A DNA stretch of 64,000 nucleotides, taken from NCBI GenBank assembly GCA_902788555.1, contig CADAKQ010000007.1:30803-94802 (forward strand). Reading direction: 5' to 3'. This document shows positions 25,210 to 35,866 of the stretch, piece after piece; position 1 is the stretch's first letter; each line of letters opens with the position of its first letter. The DNA comes from an uncultured Lachnospiraceae bacterium (GTDB taxonomy: Bacteria > Bacillota > Clostridia > Lachnospirales > Lachnospiraceae). The notes below the pieces were generated by a model. That model saw nothing but the letters and a program-made list of their open reading frames with translations, was not told the DNA's origin and made no database searches. The position numbers and the translations under genes were made by a program.

Positions 25210-26983
25210 AATGCCCGAAAAGCGTAATGCATATCTCTATGCCAAGGCAGCACCCACACAGGAACAAAAGGCAAGATTTGAGAGCTTTCTTAAGCAGAAA
25301 TATAATGAGGATATAAGCCTGGAATGGGTAGAAGATAATGAAATAAGAGGCTTTAAACTCATTTATGATACGGAAATATTTAACTGGACTCCGGAGGGAA
25401 GATTTGCTCAGTTTAAGGATAAGTTAGATGAAATTTCCATGAGATATGCCAGCAAGTCACAGCCTGATCAGATGATTACCCTGCTTAAAAAGTCCATTGA
25501 AGACTTTGAACTTGAAGCGGTTGCCGAGGAAGAGGGTAAGGTCAAAACCGTAGGTGACGGTATCGTCGTTGTGGAAGGCCTTGATTCGGTTAGGTATGGC
25601 GAGATAGTAGTCTTTGAATCCGGTGTAAAGGGTATGGTTCAGGATTTAAGACGTGGTGAGATAGGTGTCATTCTCTTTGGTGAGGATGATGAGATAACAG
25701 ACGGAAGTCTGGTAAGAAGAACTAAAAAGACTGCCGGTATTGCCGTTGGTGAAGGCTTTGTAGGCAGAGTTGTAGATGCACTTGGAAACCCGATTGACAA
25801 TAAGGGGGACATAGCAGCATCTGATTATCGTGCTTTGGAGACACCGGCGCCAAGTATAATTGACAGACAGCCGGTAAATGAACCGATGGATACCGGACTT
25901 TTATCCATTGATTCCATGTTCCCTATAGGACGAGGACAAAGAGAGTTAATTATAGGTGACAGACAGACGGGAAAAACTACGGTTGCCCTTGATACAATAC
26001 TTAATCAAAAGGGTAATGGCGTTATATGTATATATGTTGCGATAGGACAAAAGGCGAGCAGTGTTGCACAGCTTGTCGGAACATTAAATAAGCATGATGC
26101 TATGAGCTATACAATAGTCGTAAATGCATCTGCTTCCGACACGGCTCCGCTTCAGTATATAGCTCCTTATGCGGGTACCGCTTTGGGAGAATATTTTATG
26201 GAGCAGGGCAAGGATGTGCTTATTGTATATGATGATTTATCAAAGCATGCGATAGCCTATAGAGCCTTAAGTCTTTTGCTTGAGCGTTCTCCGGGACGTG
26301 AGGCATATCCTGGAGATGTATTTTATCTTCATTCAAGACTTTTGGAGCGTTCTGCACATCTTTCTGCTGAAAAAGGCGGCGGTTCACTTACTGCGCTTCC
26401 TATAGTAGAAACTCAGGCAGGAGATGTTTCGGCATATATTCCGACCAATATTATATCCATAACTGATGGTCAGATATTCCTTGAGAGCGAGCTTTTCTTC
26501 TCGGGACAAAGACCTGCGGTAAATGTCGGACTTTCCGTATCCCGTGTAGGCGGAGCCGCACAGACCAAGGCTATGAAAAAAGCTGCCGGCGGTGTAAGAC
26601 TCGACCTTGCACAGTACAGAGAGATGGAGGTTTTTACCCAGTTTTCAAGTGACTTGGATGATGCGACCAAAAGACAACTGGTTTACGGTCAGGGACTTAT
26701 GAGACTTTTAAGACAGCCGCAGAGTCATCCGATGAAGCTGCATGAGCAGGTTATAACTCTTGTTTCGGCTACTGCTCATGTTATGCAGGATATACCGCTT
26801 GAGAGCATGCTGGATTTTAGAAATAAGCTTTTTGATTATTTCCATGCAAATGCCATGACACTTTGTAATACCATAGACGATACAGGTCTGTTATCCGATG
26901 ACGATAAGCAGACTATTATAGATGAGGCAAAGAAGTTCTGTGACGAATACCTTGAGGGTATGGTAAATGAGGACGGTGAGTAG
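25199..26983 (+). CDS. atpA: ATP synthase F1 alpha subunit fused to a delta C-terminal-like domain
   Basis: 594 residues against about 505 usual. Residues ~87-594 are a complete alpha subunit: PDQMITLLKKSIEDFE, Walker A GDRQTGKT (253-260), VYDDLSKHA and the Arg finger in SVSRVGGAAQ. Residues ~8-80 fit the C-terminal domain of subunit delta/OSCP: a first strand into PTQEQKARFESFLKQKY, then EDISLEWVEDNEIRGFKLIYDT, matching the delta pattern of beta strand, helix, v-L-x-x-x-vD-x-x-l-x-GG, then a terminal helix. No separate atpH exists in the operon. ATG 25199 has AAAGGAG 9 bp upstream; ATG 25211 is an alternative, and both keep the extra domain. Confidence 0.92.
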   Translation: MENKMPEKRNAYLYAKAAPTQEQKARFESFLKQKYNEDISLEWVEDNEIRGFKLIYDTEIFNWTPEGRFAQFKDKLDEISMRYASKSQPDQMITLLKKSIEDFELEAVAEEEGKVKTVGDGIVVVEGLDSVRYGEIVVFESGVKGMVQDLRRGEIGVILFGEDDEITDGSLVRRTKKTAGIAVGEGFVGRVVDALGNPIDNKGDIAASDYRALETPAPSIIDRQPVNEPMDTGLLSIDSMFPIGRGQRELIIGDRQTGKTTVALDTILNQKGNGVICIYVAIGQKASSVAQLVGTLNKHDAMSYTIVVNASASDTAPLQYIAPYAGTALGEYFMEQGKDVLIVYDDLSKHAIAYRALSLLLERSPGREAYPGDVFYLHSRLLERSAHLSAEKGGGSLTALPIVETQAGDVSAYIPTNIISITDGQIFLESELFFSGQRPAVNVGLSVSRVGGAAQTKAMKKAAGGVRLDLAQYREMEVFTQFSSDLDDATKRQLVYGQGLMRLLRQPQSHPMKLHEQVITLVSATAHVMQDIPLESMLDFRNKLFDYFHANAMTLCNTIDDTGLLSDDDKQTIIDEAKKFCDEYLEGMVNEDGE

Positions 26984-26985
26984 GG

Positions 26986-29300
<2,315 letters not shown>

Positions 29301-29333
29301 TTGTTAAAAAGGCTGTAAAGAGGTGATGTTTTA

Positions 29334-29747
29334 GTGGAACATACATTTAAAGCAAGAATATATGAGGCAGACAGTCCGTTTTTTGAAGGGGAGCTTACTT
29401 CGGTAGTTGTACCTGCGATAGACGGAGAGTATGGTGTATTGGCTAACCACAGAAATGTCGTTATAGCTATAGTTCCGGGAAATATGCACTTTACTTTGCC
29501 GGATGGCACAGTAGAATATGTTATCGTTTCCGAGGGTATGATGAGGGTTGAAAATAACGATGTATTAATCCTCATTAATCATGCCGAAAGACCGGATGAG
29601 GTAGAGGCAAACCGTGCCAGGGAAAAGGAAGAGGAGCTTATCGAAGCAAAACTTCAAAAGAAAAGTGTAGAAGAATATCTCGAGGCTGAGCTTATGATGC
29701 AAAGAGCCATGGCGGGACTAAGAGATAAGGGACGTAAGATGGATTGA
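29334..29747 (+). CDS. atpC: ATP synthase F1 epsilon subunit
   Basis: 137 residues: N-terminal beta sandwich (EGELTSVVVPAIDGEYGVLANH) and C-terminal helical hairpin. It starts with GTG after AGAGGTGATG. It ends the atp operon; I see no clear terminator in the 55 bp before the next gene, so read-through is possible. Confidence 0.93.
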   Translation: MEHTFKARIYEADSPFFEGELTSVVVPAIDGEYGVLANHRNVVIAIVPGNMHFTLPDGTVEYVIVSEGMMRVENNDVLILINHAERPDEVEANRAREKEEELIEAKLQKKSVEEYLEAELMMQRAMAGLRDKGRKMD

Positions 29748-29802
29748 TTTAGTTTGTTAATTTAATATTAAATATATTTAAAGATAATCAATGGAGGACA
29801 AA

Positions 29803-30789
29803 ATGGACGATTTTAATCAAACAAATGATAGTAGTGAAGAAAGTACCACAGTTTTGACGGCGGATATGTTAGGGGAGTCATTTAGTGACAATACTGAGAA
29901 GCTTACTTCAGATATGAAGAAGGATTTTCAGGACTCTAAGGAAAGAGCAACAAAGCAGATTCAGCAAAATAAGGCTCAGCTTATGAATCAGCTTCCGCCA
30001 CAGGGACAGATGCCGCCTCAGATGTCACCACAGACAAAGGGCATAAAGCCACAGGGACAGATACCACCACAGAATCAGCTTCCGCCACAGATGGCACCGC
30101 AGACAAATGGTATGCCACCACAGCAGATGCCACCTTTGCAAAATAATAAGCAAGCCAAAAATCAGAAGGTTAAAAATACTGAAAAAAAATCAGGCGGAGG
30201 TTCACATGCATATACTATAATTTCTCTTATTTTGATTGCAGGTCTTATAGGAACCGGAGTTTGGGGATTTTTACATTTTAATGGTAAGATTAACAGCCTT
30301 GAGGACGAGAAAAAACAATTATCGGATGAATTGGAAGTATACAGAGGAAATGCTGCTGATTTGGAAGATGAAAAGGCTGATTTTGAAACTCAGTTAGCAG
30401 ATAAGGATTCTGAGATTGCCGGTCTGGATGAGCAGCTTAGCTATTATCAGACACAGACAGAAGAGTTGACCAATATTTTTAATTATATAAATACATACTG
30501 TGCACCTTTGGGATATCAGGATTTTATTGTCAGTGACAATAGCTTTAATCTTAAGGTTGGAGATGAGGTTGAGTTTACAATATATGTTAAAAATCCGGAT
30601 GACGGTTTATATTTTGAGCAGGATAATTCAGATATTGCATGGGCAGAAGGAATATCGGATGCGTATGACGGAAACAGCAGTATAAAGGCTTATAAGCTTC
30701 ATGCAGTCCAAGCGGGTTCGACTTCTATGACAATATACACAACTACTTCAAATCAGGCAATAACGATTAATATAAATGTTTCTGAATAA
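29803..30789 (+). CDS. Membrane protein with Pro/Gln-rich cytoplasmic region and external Ig-like domain
   Basis: 328 residues. An acidic Ser/Thr N-terminus is followed by a Pro-Gln-Met-rich tract (about 62-115, repeated QLPPQ/QMPPQ units), a basic stretch, one membrane segment (about 135-157), a coiled coil (SLEDEKKQLSDELEVYRG ... LSYYQTQTEEL) and a C-terminal beta-rich domain (YVKNPDDGLYF ... STSMTIYTTTSNQAITININV) like bacterial Ig-like folds. I chose ATG 29803, 5 bp after GGAGG; ATG 29791 contains that site. The function is unknown. Confidence 0.72.
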   Translation: MDDFNQTNDSSEESTTVLTADMLGESFSDNTEKLTSDMKKDFQDSKERATKQIQQNKAQLMNQLPPQGQMPPQMSPQTKGIKPQGQIPPQNQLPPQMAPQTNGMPPQQMPPLQNNKQAKNQKVKNTEKKSGGGSHAYTIISLILIAGLIGTGVWGFLHFNGKINSLEDEKKQLSDELEVYRGNAADLEDEKADFETQLADKDSEIAGLDEQLSYYQTQTEELTNIFNYINTYCAPLGYQDFIVSDNSFNLKVGDEVEFTIYVKNPDDGLYFEQDNSDIAWAEGISDAYDGNSSIKAYKLHAVQAGSTSMTIYTTTSNQAITININVSE

Positions 30790-30819
30790 ATCTATAATAT
30801 ATAAGGTGAGGAGAAAACA

Positions 30820-31371
30820 ATGATAGATTTGTCAAATTATCCTAATTTAACTAATCTTGCCAACAGTCTTGGTGGAGTAAGAAAAGCTGCACTCAATAAA
30901 AAGCTTTTGGAAAGATCTGAGGAAAGCTGGAGAACTATAACTCAGGAGGAGGTTGTAAGTCTCGAGCAGCAGGTACCTTATGCAAGAAAAATTATGAATG
31001 CGTATGTTACACCAACCGCAATTCTTTATATGAGCAACCATGCATTATTTGTTATACCTACAAGAAATCTTATCTGGGTATACGGAAGCGTAACAACCAT
31101 GCGTATGAATTTCATACCATACAGCAAGCAGCATAACCTTTTGGCAGTTACAAGAGATGGCGATTCTCATAATCTGGGTCTGGCAACAACGGGAGGATTT
31201 TCAAAAAAACGTCCATGTGATGCCGCTATTATGGAGCTTCAGCAGATACTTGCTCCTTCAAAGCCGGGAATTATTTTTGGTTATTCTGACCAGGTTGCCA
31301 ATGCGGTTAAAAGTAACTTTGCAGGCGTTGTTCAATCGGTGGATGCAAGAAATAACGGACAGATGATGTAA
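30820..31371 (+). CDS. Conserved-looking protein of unknown function
   Basis: 183 residues, soluble, mixed alpha/beta. A central strand-rich stretch (MSNHALFVIPTRNLIWVYGSVTTMRMNFIPYSKQHNLLAVTRDG) looks PH-like (bacterial PH-domain-like sensing), preceded by helices and followed by one helix (DAAIMELQQILA). It lies 30 bp after the Pro/Gln-rich membrane protein with its own GTGAGGAG site, so the two are probably co-transcribed and may interact. I do not recognise the family with certainty. Confidence 0.62.
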   Translation: MIDLSNYPNLTNLANSLGGVRKAALNKKLLERSEESWRTITQEEVVSLEQQVPYARKIMNAYVTPTAILYMSNHALFVIPTRNLIWVYGSVTTMRMNFIPYSKQHNLLAVTRDGDSHNLGLATTGGFSKKRPCDAAIMELQQILAPSKPGIIFGYSDQVANAVKSNFAGVVQSVDARNNGQMM

Positions 31372-31471
31372 CAATGAACAATATTTGATCATAAGTGAGT
31401 GGAGAATTAAGATTACCGAAGCTTTCTTATGTAAAAATGAAGTAGAATAAAAATAAGTTAGGAGTAGTATT

Positions 31472-31960
31472 ATGAGAGTAGCAGTTATTATGGGCTCGAC
31501 TAGTGATATGGGTAAGATTGAGCCTGCGGTTGATATATTGAAGAAATACGGAGTAACCGTGGATGTAAGATGTCTTTCGGCACACAGGGCGCATGCCGGA
31601 CTTTCGGCATTTATTGAGGAAGCAAATTCAAACGGAACCGAGGTAATAATAGCTGCAGCAGGTATGGCAGCGGCACTTCCGGGAGTGGTAGCAAGCATGA
31701 CAGTACTTCCTGTAATCGGAGTACCTCTTTCCGGCTCGGTGCTTGATGGTACAGATGCACTATATTCCATAGTTCAGATGCCTTCGGGAATTCCTGTTGC
31801 AACTGTTGCGATTAACGGAGGTAAAAATGCGGCTTATCTTGCACTTGAGATAATGGCTGTTAAGCATGATGAGTTAAAGACAAAGCTTATTGACTATCGC
31901 AAGAAGATGGAAGAGGATGCAATGAAATCAAATGAAGAAATAATTGCAAAATATTCATAG
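31472..31960 (+). CDS. purE: N5-carboxyaminoimidazole ribonucleotide mutase
   Basis: 162 residues, class I PurE, which moves the carboxyl group to form CAIR in purine synthesis. Signatures: VAVIMGSTSDMGKIEPA, VRCLSAHRAHAG (catalytic His), AAAGMAAALPGVVA and GVPLSGSVLDG. AGGAG precedes ATG 31472. No purK follows; a terminator and pcrA do. I saw no purine riboswitch in the 100-bp gap upstream. Confidence 0.95.
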   Translation: MRVAVIMGSTSDMGKIEPAVDILKKYGVTVDVRCLSAHRAHAGLSAFIEEANSNGTEVIIAAAGMAAALPGVVASMTVLPVIGVPLSGSVLDGTDALYSIVQMPSGIPVATVAINGGKNAAYLALEIMAVKHDELKTKLIDYRKKMEEDAMKSNEEIIAKYS

Positions 31961-31980
31961 AAAAGTTAGTGAATCATAAG

Positions 31981-32011
31981 TCGGGTTAGTGATTTACCAA
32001 CCCGATTTTTT
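31981..32011 (+). terminator. Intrinsic terminator after purE
   Basis: TCGGGTT (31981-31987) pairs with AACCCGA (31999-32005) across an 11-nt loop and is followed by TTTTT. Confidence 0.88.
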
Positions 32012-32035
32012 CGTTATGAAAACAGGAGGAAAAGG

Positions 32036-34342
32036 TTGAAGGGATTAAATGACAAGCAGTTGGAAGCCTGCTGCTATACCGATGGTCCGCTTCTTATACT
32101 TGCAGGAGCGGGAAGCGGAAAAACACGAGTTATAACACACAGAATAGCTTATCTTATAGATGAGAAGGGAGTAAATCCATATAATATTCTTGCTATAACC
32201 TTTACCAATAAGGCAGCCAATGAGATGCGAGAAAGAGTGGATAATCTTGTTGGTTTTGGATCGGAAAGTATATGGGTTAGCACCTTTCATTCAATGTGTG
32301 TAAGGATACTGAGAAAGCATATTGATAAAATCGGAGGAACGAGAGATTTTACAATTTATGATACGGATGAACAAAAGGTTGTTATGAAAGAGGTTATAAA
32401 ACACCTTAATCTTGACCCAAAGCTATATCCTGAAAGAGCCATGCTTGCAGTCGTTTCAAAGGCCAAAGAGGATTACATGTCTCCGGATGATTATGAAAAG
32501 GCTCATGCGGCAAGCTTTCGTGACCAGCAGATTGCCGGAATATACAGGGAGTATCAAAAAAGGTTAAAGAGCAATAATGCTCTTGATTTTGATGACCTGA
32601 TTTATCAGACTATTTTTTTGTTTGAAACTAATCCTGATGCTCTTGCTGAATATCAGGAGAGATTTAAATATATAATGGTGGATGAGTATCAGGATACAAA
32701 TCATTCCCAGTTTGTTTTGGTTAAACAGCTTGCAGCAAAATACAGAAATCTGTGTGTTGTGGGGGATGATGATCAAAGCATATACAAGTTTAGAGGAGCA
32801 AATATATATAATATTCTTAATTTTGAAGATACATATCCTGACGCTAAGGTTGTAAAGCTTGAGCAAAACTATCGTTCAACCTCTAATATTCTTAATGCAG
32901 CCAACGGTGTTATATCCAATAATGAAGGAAGAAAGGACAAGACGCTTTGGACTGCAAATGATGAAGGAGAAAAGGTTACATTTACAAGATATAATAATGA
33001 GTATGATGAAGCGGAAAAGGTAGCATTGAAAATCCGTTCACTGAACAGACAGGGAGTTTCCTTTGACGATATTGCTATACTTTACAGAACAAATAATCAG
33101 TCACGTGTATTTGAAGAAAAGCTTATATATGAAAATATTCCGTATAAACTTTATGGCGGTACAAACTTTTATTCACGTAAAGAAATTCGTGATATGGTAA
33201 GCTATCTGAAGCTTCTTGTAAATCCAAGTGATGATACTGCCGTAAAGAGAATTATAAATGTTCCGAAGCGTGGTATAGGTGATACTACCATAAACAAAAT
33301 AAATGATTTTGCAATAGATAACGGAATTAACTTTTATGATGCTGTGATTGATATAGATGAGGTTCCGGGAATGTCAAGGGCAGCAGATAAAATAAAAAGG
33401 TTTGCTTCGCTCATAGAGGAATTAAAAAGTATGCTTGATGAAGAGGGGGTTTTTTTGAGTGAGGTATATGATGCACTTTTAGAAAAAACCGGATATCTTG
33501 ACGAGCTTGTGTCTGAGGGAACCGATGAGGCAAAGGCAAGAATAGAAAATATTGAGGAATTAAAAAATAAAATTGTAAAATATGAAGAAGAAACAGAATA
33601 TCCAAATCTTACGGAGCTTTTGGAGGATATATCCTTAGTAGCTGATGTTGATGAGGGTGACGAGGATAGTGAAAAGGTAACACTTATGACACTTCATAGT
33701 GCAAAAGGACTGGAATTTCCTTATGTATTTATAGGTGGATTGGAAGAAGGCCTTTTTCCGAGCCAGATGTCGATGGATTCAGATGATCCGGATGCAGTCG
33801 AGGAGGAAAGAAGATTATGCTATGTTGGAATAACAAGAGCTAAGGAAAAGCTTTATCTTTCTGCGGCGGCACAAAGAATGATAAGGGGCACTACATGTTA
33901 CTCAGATATATCAAGATTTATTAAAGAAATACCGGATGATTATATAGAAAAAAACGGTAATATATCAGAAGGTAATAGTGTTTTTAAAGACAATCCTTAC
34001 AGCATAGGGTTTAATCAAAGCGTTGTTAAAAAGCCTATTTCCAATATAGGCTTTGGAAGACCGAAAACCAATCAGATGGATTATGGTAAAAATAATCCAT
34101 ACGCAAAGAAAAGTTATGGCGCAAATCCCTCTGCAAATCCCGGATTCGGAAAAGCATTTCCTATGGGAAATAATGTATCATCCGAATACTCGGTAGGAGA
34201 TAAGGTAAGGCATATAAAATTCGGTACCGGAATCGTTACTTCAGTTGTTCCGGCAGGAAGCGACCGGGAGATAACCGTTGATTTTGAACGGGTTGGAGAA
34301 AAGAGGATGTTTGCTTCACTTGTCAAGATGAAAAAGCTTTAA
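32036..34342 (+). CDS. pcrA: ATP-dependent DNA helicase PcrA/UvrD
   Basis: 768 residues, superfamily 1A helicase. Motifs in order: Q motif LNDKQLEA, Walker A GAGSGKT, ITFTNKAANEM, VDEYQDTN, VVGDDDQSIYKFRGA, EQNYRST, LMTLHSAKGLEFPYVF and VGITRAKEKLYL. The C-terminus has a Tudor-like domain (VGDKVRHIKFGTGIV ... KRMFASLVKM) that in PcrA binds RNA polymerase. It starts at TTG 32036 after AGGAGGAAAAGG; the next in-frame ATG would remove the Q motif and Walker A. It acts in replication, repair and transcription-coupled repair. Confidence 0.95.
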   Translation: MKGLNDKQLEACCYTDGPLLILAGAGSGKTRVITHRIAYLIDEKGVNPYNILAITFTNKAANEMRERVDNLVGFGSESIWVSTFHSMCVRILRKHIDKIGGTRDFTIYDTDEQKVVMKEVIKHLNLDPKLYPERAMLAVVSKAKEDYMSPDDYEKAHAASFRDQQIAGIYREYQKRLKSNNALDFDDLIYQTIFLFETNPDALAEYQERFKYIMVDEYQDTNHSQFVLVKQLAAKYRNLCVVGDDDQSIYKFRGANIYNILNFEDTYPDAKVVKLEQNYRSTSNILNAANGVISNNEGRKDKTLWTANDEGEKVTFTRYNNEYDEAEKVALKIRSLNRQGVSFDDIAILYRTNNQSRVFEEKLIYENIPYKLYGGTNFYSRKEIRDMVSYLKLLVNPSDDTAVKRIINVPKRGIGDTTINKINDFAIDNGINFYDAVIDIDEVPGMSRAADKIKRFASLIEELKSMLDEEGVFLSEVYDALLEKTGYLDELVSEGTDEAKARIENIEELKNKIVKYEEETEYPNLTELLEDISLVADVDEGDEDSEKVTLMTLHSAKGLEFPYVFIGGLEEGLFPSQMSMDSDDPDAVEEERRLCYVGITRAKEKLYLSAAAQRMIRGTTCYSDISRFIKEIPDDYIEKNGNISEGNSVFKDNPYSIGFNQSVVKKPISNIGFGRPKTNQMDYGKNNPYAKKSYGANPSANPGFGKAFPMGNNVSSEYSVGDKVRHIKFGTGIVTSVVPAGSDREITVDFERVGEKRMFASLVKMKKL

Positions 34343-34498
34343 TAATCAGTTTAATGGTATAGTTTATGCTTTTATTTAAATAATAATAAAAATATTATAT
34401 TTAAGTGGAAATCAAAAATAAAATATGTTATAATGTGTGCATGGTTCTTTGTTTGGACAAAGATAAAAATTATATGATGAAAGAGAGGTATTATTGTT

Positions 34499-34762
34499 AT
34501 GTGCAGAAATTGTGATGAGATTAAGGTTGTGCAGAAGGATGATTGTGTAGAAGAAGCTAAGAATGCGTTTTTGGCAGTTGCAATTATAGTAGGTATTATT
34601 ACAATTATAGTTGGTATCTGTGTAGCTGTTTACAAGTATCTTACACCGGATTATCTTGATGATTTTGATGATTTTGATGATGATTTTGATGACAGCTTCT
34701 TTGATGACGATGAAGAGGATGAGGCTTCTGCTGACGAAGCAAAGGAAGATACTGAAGAGTAG
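34499..34762 (+). CDS. Small membrane protein with Asp/Glu-rich tail
   Basis: 87 residues: a short N-terminus with CRNC, one hydrophobic segment (about 25-47, AVAIIVGIITIIVGICVAVY) and a very acidic C-terminus (DYLDDFDDFDDDFDDSF, then Glu/Asp). GAGAGG lies about 10 bp before the ATG. A terminator follows. The family is unknown; the acidic tail could bind cations or a basic partner (inference). Confidence 0.68.
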   Translation: MCRNCDEIKVVQKDDCVEEAKNAFLAVAIIVGIITIIVGICVAVYKYLTPDYLDDFDDFDDDFDDSFFDDDEEDEASADEAKEDTEE

Positions 34763-34797
34763 CTTTGGTCGATTATAATTTAATAACAATTATTATT

Positions 34798-34836
34798 GCA
34801 GGGAGATATCAAAAATGTCTTCCTGCTTGTTCTTTT
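34798..34836 (+). terminator. Intrinsic terminator
   Basis: GCAGGGAGA (34798-34806) pairs with TCTTCCTGC (34818-34826), one G-T pair, followed by TTGTTCTTTT. Confidence 0.82.
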
Positions 34837-34896
34837 AGTCATTTTGTAATAGTATAATCGCAGGCTTAAAAATATTAAATTATTTTAAAAAAAATG

Positions 34897-34925
34897 TTGA
34901 CAATAAAGGATGGTTATAATATAAT
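34897..34925 (+). promoter_or_regulatory. Consensus promoter of the tRNA array
   Basis: TTGACA (34897-34902), 17 bp, TATAAT (34920-34925): both hexamers match consensus perfectly, as expected for a stable-RNA operon. Transcription would begin about 50 bp before the first tRNA. Confidence 0.9.
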
Positions 34926-34979
34926 ATGTCTTGCGTCAAGCGATGGGATACATAAAATCGTTTAGCATAAAGATTCCAT

Positions 34980-35054
34980 CGGGGTGTGGCTCAGCTTGGC
35001 TAGAGCGCCTGATTTGGGATCAGGAGGTCGCAGGTTCGAATCCTGTCACCCCGA
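34980..35054 (+). tRNA. tRNA-Pro (UGG)
   Basis: Acceptor arms CGGGGTG and CACCCCG pair fully. The anticodon loop TTTGGGA gives UGG. The T-arm GGTTCGAATCC is canonical. CCA is not encoded. Confidence 0.96.
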
Positions 35055-35083
35055 CTAAAAACACTTATATGCATATAAAACAT

Positions 35084-35154
35084 GCGGGTGTAGTTCAATG
35101 GTAGAACACTAGCCTTCCAAGCTAGATACGTGGGTTCGATTCCCATCACCCGCT
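35084..35154 (+). tRNA. tRNA-Gly (UCC)
   Basis: Acceptor arms GCGGGTG and CACCCGC pair fully; the anticodon loop CTTCCAA gives UCC. A short D-arm (71 nt overall) is typical of tRNA-Gly. Confidence 0.96.
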
Positions 35155-35191
35155 CTTTATTTTCGCAAATTACATATTGTGAAAATCAAAT

Positions 35192-35265
<74 letters not shown>

Positions 35266-35313
35266 TTTTTCTTTTTACATCATTAGGTTATACCTTTTGG
35301 GTAATAAAGTTAT

Positions 35314-35388
35314 GGTGGGTATGGCGCAGTTGGCTAGCGCGCCAGATTGTGGCTCTGGAGGCCGAGGGTTCGAGTCCCTCTATCCACC
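35314..35388 (+). tRNA. tRNA-His (GUG)
   Basis: The acceptor stem GTGGGTA/TATCCAC is extended by an encoded G at -1 opposite C73, the tRNA-His identity element. The loop ATTGTGG gives GUG. Confidence 0.95.
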
Positions 35389-35444
35389 CTATATATAAGT
35401 ATATTTACTTATATATCCTCTCGGGATATCCCGATTATGCATAT

Positions 35445-35516
35445 TGGGCTATCGCCAAGCGGTAAGGCACAGGACTTTGACTCCTGCATTCGTTGGTTCG
35501 AATCCAACTAGCCCAG
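35445..35516 (+). tRNA. tRNA-Gln (UUG)
   Basis: Acceptor arms TGGGCTA and TAGCCCA pair fully. The anticodon loop CTTTGAC gives UUG. The weak U1-A72 pair is typical of tRNA-Gln. Confidence 0.95.
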
Positions 35517-35534
35517 CTAGTTACAAATATATAT

Positions 35535-35607
35535 GGGCCACTAGCTCAGTCGGTAGAGCACTTGACTTTTAATCAAGTTGTCGGGGGTTCGATTCCCCCG
35601 TGGCTCA
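35535..35607 (+). tRNA. tRNA-Lys (UUU)
   Basis: Acceptor arms GGGCCAC and GTGGCTC pair with one G-U; the anticodon loop CTTTTAA gives UUU. Confidence 0.96.
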
Positions 35608-35622
35608 CTAAAAAAATATAAG

Positions 35623-35651
35623 GGTTTCAGGAATAAATCCTGAAACCTTTT
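35623..35651 (+). terminator. Terminator between tRNA-Lys and tRNA-Leu
   Basis: GGTTTCAGGA pairs with TCCTGAAACC over a 5-nt loop, followed by TTTT. Its place before tRNA-Leu means either that tRNA-Leu depends on read-through or that the hairpin serves processing. Confidence 0.75.
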
Positions 35652-35657
35652 GATTAT

Positions 35658-35739
35658 GCGGATATGGCGGAATTGGCAGACGCGCCAGATTTAGGTTCTG
35701 GTGGGAACACCCGTGCAGGTTCAACTCCTGTTATCCGCA
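35658..35739 (+). tRNA. tRNA-Leu (UAG)
   Basis: Acceptor arms GCGGATA and TATCCGC pair fully; the loop ATTTAGG gives UAG. The long variable arm (82 nt overall) fits a class II tRNA. Confidence 0.96.
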
Positions 35740-35752
35740 CTATAAAAGAGGT

Positions 35753-35778
35753 CAAGGGCAAAAGCCCTTGGCATTTTT
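35753..35778 (+). terminator. Terminator of the tRNA array
   Basis: CAAGGGC-AAAA-GCCCTTG hairpin followed by GCATTTTT. Confidence 0.85.
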
Positions 35779-35780
35779 AG

Positions 35781-35809
35781 TTGGTAAAAATATCAAATTA
35801 TGGTATAAT
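35781..35809 (+). promoter_or_regulatory. Promoter of the diguanylate cyclase
   Basis: TTGGTA (35781-35786), 17 bp, TATAAT (35804-35809), placed right after the tRNA terminator. Confidence 0.75.
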
Positions 35810-35866
35810 TTTATTTGGTTTAGCGAACAGGATTATATAACATTTTTTGAAAGGCGGATATGTAAA

